Source: Pedosphaera sp.
GTDB taxonomy: Bacteria; Verrucomicrobiota; Verrucomicrobiae; Limisphaerales; Pedosphaeraceae
Assembly: GCA_028293265.1 (NCBI GenBank)
Contig: JAQGPB010000439.1
Span: 1 to 6,030 of the forward strand
Reading direction: 5' to 3'
DNA: 6,030 bases
The position numbers and the translations under genes are program-made. The notes beneath the pieces were generated by a model that made no database searches, was not told the DNA's origin, and saw only the letters and a program-made list of their open reading frames with translations. Of the stretch, positions 3,854 through 6,030 are shown one piece after another (position 1 is the stretch's first letter; every line of letters starts with the position of its first letter).

Positions 3854-5490
3854 TCCGCCATTGCACCGGTTTCGCTGCCCAACTTCAAGGTTGGAGTTGC
3901 CTGCTCTTCGTGGAGTTCCGAAACCTCGACCGGCGTCGGCGTCACCGTGCTAAACTTCGCGCATCCAGCCAGGAGCGCGGAAACCGCCAGGTAACTTGCC
4001 GCCACGGCAGGAGATTGACCGATGCCGATTCTCTCGCCATGCATGAACCCGAAATATGTCATGGCCGCCCCAGCGACGGCGAAGCCCGCCGCCTTTGCGA
4101 AGTTCCGGTCAATGATGCACACCGCAATCGCGCCAAGAATGAGACCGCCCAGAATCGAGCCGTCCCCCAGCACCTGTAGTCCGTGATAGAGCACTCCTTC
4201 ATTTTTCATCCGGGCAACCAACTGGCTCATCGTATCGGAATCGAGTTTTGCGACGACGGTTCCCGCCGCGGCCAAGGCCCCGTTGATGAGCGTCACCGCC
4301 CAGTTGGCCAGGTGCGGGACAATCGCCAGCACGATGGCCGGCGCGTGGCGTTTGGGCGTTTCTTGAAAGGCCTGCGAGCCGATCAACATTCCGATGTAGA
4401 GCAGGATTGGAAGGATGGCCACGCTTGGCACCAACGCCAGCATCACTGAGATGGTCCCAAACCAGCAGAGGATGATCACCATGATTCCTGTAGCGGCGGA
4501 GTACCCGATCCGGCCTCCCATCGCCTTCCAGCCCGGATGGCCGATATAAACGGCATTGATGAATGGGTTGCCCATCAGGCAGCCGATCAGGCTGATCACG
4601 CCGTCGGCGGTCAGCACGCGGGTGGTGGGGAAACTGTCACCGGCCACGGCGGCGCTTTCCACGTTGTCCATTGCCTCCACCAAATCGTAGATGCCGAAGG
4701 GAATGGCGGTGACCAGGATGACGCCCAAAAATTCAAAGCCTGAGAAAACATGGTGAAACGCGGGAAGTGGAACCCGGAAGCCGAAATTCGTCACTGAATC
4801 CGCGAGACCCTTGAAACTCATATTGCCGTATTTGAGGCCGACCAAGGTCGAGCCCCACGCAATGGCCGAACCGATGACGATGGCCACCAATCCGGCCGGA
4901 ATGCCGCGATAGCGTACTCCGCCAAACCAGCTCAACAGGATGATCGCAAAACAAACGATACCGATTGCCGGTGTCAAAAACATCTCCAGCGCCGGGCGCA
5001 TCGAGATGAACGTGATTGCGACCCCTGCAAGCGTGCCCAACAATGCCGCGCGTGGTGTGATCTTGCGAATGAACGGCGCAATGAATCCGCCTGCCATCAG
5101 CACAAAACTCTGGATGAACACCCAGGTGAGGCCGGCTTCCCAACCCTTGACCGGGTCGCCGGTCTTGAGGGCAATCGGCAGCATGATGACGAAGGTGACC
5201 ACGAACATGTGGGGCACACTGGTGCCGGAAGGCAACGCGCAAACATCGGTGCGGCCCGTACGCTTCGCCAACCCGTAAGCCAGCCACGCGTAATATAATG
5301 TGGAAAGGCAGAGCATCAGTCCGGTGGCCGGGAGGATTCGTCCGAAGACAAGTTCGTCGGGCATCTTCAGCACGAAACGAAGCAGGCCGGTGAGCGTAAG
5401 GAGATTGACCAGGATGTTGGTGCCGAAGCCGAAGAAGGCGTTCCAGTCTCCGGGAACCCACAGTTTTGGTTTAGCGTCCTTCAGCGTCAT
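3850..5490 (-). CDS. NCS2-type (xanthine/uracil-like) permease
   Basis: A 546-residue polytopic inner-membrane transporter, probably importing a nucleobase-like or other small nitrogen-rich solute. Hydrophobic helices run from about residue 20 to 410, with further helices at about 445-510. Family-type features are GDWNAFFGFGTNILVNLL (14-31), ALPSG (85-89), a polar segment VEAMDNVESAAVAGDSF (271-287) at the position of the conserved glutamate-bearing NCS2 helix, and NPFINAVYIGHPG (308-320). The C-terminal tail (about 513-546) is hydrophilic and Thr/Glu-rich. The start at 5490 fits the N-terminus MTLKDAKPKLWVPGDW. No clear Shine-Dalgarno or promoter is seen in the 72 bp after the hydrolase gene, so it is probably co-transcribed. 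The stop overlaps the cupin start. The superfamily is likely; the substrate is not determinable. Confidence 0.85.
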   Translation of the reverse strand: MTLKDAKPKLWVPGDWNAFFGFGTNILVNLLTLTGLLRFVLKMPDELVFGRILPATGLMLCLSTLYYAWLAYGLAKRTGRTDVCALPSGTSVPHMFVVTFVIMLPIALKTGDPVKGWEAGLTWVFIQSFVLMAGGFIAPFIRKITPRAALLGTLAGVAITFISMRPALEMFLTPAIGIVCFAIILLSWFGGVRYRGIPAGLVAIVIGSAIAWGSTLVGLKYGNMSFKGLADSVTNFGFRVPLPAFHHVFSGFEFLGVILVTAIPFGIYDLVEAMDNVESAAVAGDSFPTTRVLTADGVISLIGCLMGNPFINAVYIGHPGWKAMGGRIGYSAATGIMVIILCWFGTISVMLALVPSVAILPILLYIGMLIGSQAFQETPKRHAPAIVLAIVPHLANWAVTLINGALAAAGTVVAKLDSDTMSQLVARMKNEGVLYHGLQVLGDGSILGGLILGAIAVCIIDRNFAKAAGFAVAGAAMTYFGFMHGERIGIGQSPAVAASYLAVSALLAGCAKFSTVTPTPVEVSELHEEQATPTLKLGSETGAMAE

Positions 5491-5562
5491 ACAGCGTCTG
5501 GTGAAATGTTACAAGTTGCTGATTATTCGAATGATGCGCAATTTTAGCGCGAGATTATTACG

Positions 5563-6030
5563 TCATCCTAGTGCGGACAGGATTTTGTGCGAGTGCGAGA
5601 CCCAGCCGAAGATGCCGCCTTGGGCTTTGATCATTTTCAAGCCCATCTCTTGGAATTCCGGAAAATAGGAACCTACACAATCCGATGGCACCAGGCAGTC
5701 AAAGCCGCGGTCGTTGGCCTCGCGCACGGTAGTGTTCACGCAGACCTCGGTCGTGACGCCGGTGACGATGAGTTTTTCGATGCCGCCATTTTGGAGAATT
5801 GCGTGCAGGTCGGTTGCCCAAAAAGCTCCTTTGCCCGGCTTGTCAATAACCGGCTCGTTGGGCAACGGGTAAAGTTCCGAAATGATGTCGTGTCCGGCCT
5901 CGCCACGGACCAGAATGCGTCCCATCGGGCCGGGGTCGCCGATGCAGGTTTTGCTGCGCCCGCGCACCCGTTTGGCTTCTGGCAAATCGGCCAGGTCAGG
6001 GCGGTGGCCTTCGCGCGTATGGATTACCTT
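5563..6030 (-). CDS. Isochorismatase-like cysteine hydrolase, N-terminus outside window
   Basis: The last 155 residues of an amide- or ureide-cleaving hydrolase of the isochorismatase superfamily; the frame is open at the window edge (first visible residues [15 protein letters not shown]). Visible signatures are [30 protein letters not shown] with the catalytic Lys (codon 5839-5841), and the nucleophile loop [15 protein letters not shown] with the catalytic Cys (codon 5740-5742). The catalytic Asp expected near the N-terminus is beyond the window. Family members include biuret amidohydrolase, ureidoacrylate amidohydrolase (RutB), N-carbamoylsarcosine amidase and nicotinamidase. The neighbouring NCS2 permease and allophanate-hydrolase-type domain favour a ureide or biuret substrate over isochorismate, but this is inference. 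It is the first visible gene of the operon, 72 bp upstream of the permease. Confidence 0.88.
   Translation of the reverse strand, partial: KVIHTREGHRPDLADLPEAKRVRGRSKTCIGDPGPMGRILVRGEAGHDIISELYPLPNEPVIDKPGKGAFWATDLHAILQNGGIEKLIVTGVTTEVCVNTTVREANDRGFDCLVPSDCVGSYFPEFQEMGLKMIKAQGGIFGWVSHSHKILSALG

Noticed and set aside
4733..5461. Second long minus-strand frame inside the permease gene
   Set aside because: Its His/Arg-rich translation is a frame-shifted shadow of the NCS2 permease, with no hydrophobic pattern or domain.

Overview
This window looks like chromosomal DNA of a high-GC, Gram-negative bacterium, most plausibly of the Verrucomicrobiota (Limisphaerales/Pedosphaera-like). The main clue is intergenic DNA rich in 7-bp tandem repeats (AACACGC, AACCCGG, GGTTGAG), a CACGGATGGA decamer repeat and short GC-rich hairpins. 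A lipoprotein whose mature part resembles small uncharacterised proteins I associate with that phylum adds to this. The assignment rests on recollection of such genomes, not on a marker gene.

Layout. (1) From the left edge to 1241 (+) is a GT-B fold, family-4-like glycosyltransferase. Its reading frame is open to the edge, and heptamer repeats lie at its 5' end. (2) Convergent to it, 1311-1769 (-) is a small predicted lipoprotein of unknown function. (3) From 1770 to 3019 there is about 1.25 kb with no confident intact gene. It holds a REP-like double hairpin (1822-1880), a directly duplicated unit bracketing a heptamer array (1933-2090), more hairpins (2117-2160), a doubtful 41-codon ORF with a good ribosome-binding site and a 17-bp palindrome (2224-2349), a roughly 330-bp internally deleted IS1595-family element with long terminal inverted repeats (about 2341-2670), a decamer repeat (2716-2740) and a diverged, inverted second copy of part of the REP-like sequence (2767-2799). 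(4) From 3020 to the right edge, four minus-strand genes form a probable operon, in transcription order: an isochorismatase-like cysteine hydrolase (N-terminus outside the window), an NCS2-type nucleobase permease, a ChrR-like cupin overlapping the permease by ATGA, and a stand-alone allophanate-hydrolase C-terminal-type domain.

The operon is the most interesting functional unit. An amide-cleaving cysteine hydrolase, a permease for a nucleobase-like solute and a domain that in allophanate hydrolase handles the N-carboxycarbamate product together suggest import and breakdown of a nitrogen-rich ureide (biuret-, ureido- or allophanate-like), with the cupin as metal-binding enzyme or sensor. The substrate cannot be read from this sequence. 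The most interesting mobile feature is the miniature IS1595 derivative, which keeps both ends, the first half of the transposase zinc ribbon, and a consensus promoter placed so that its transcript would be leaderless.
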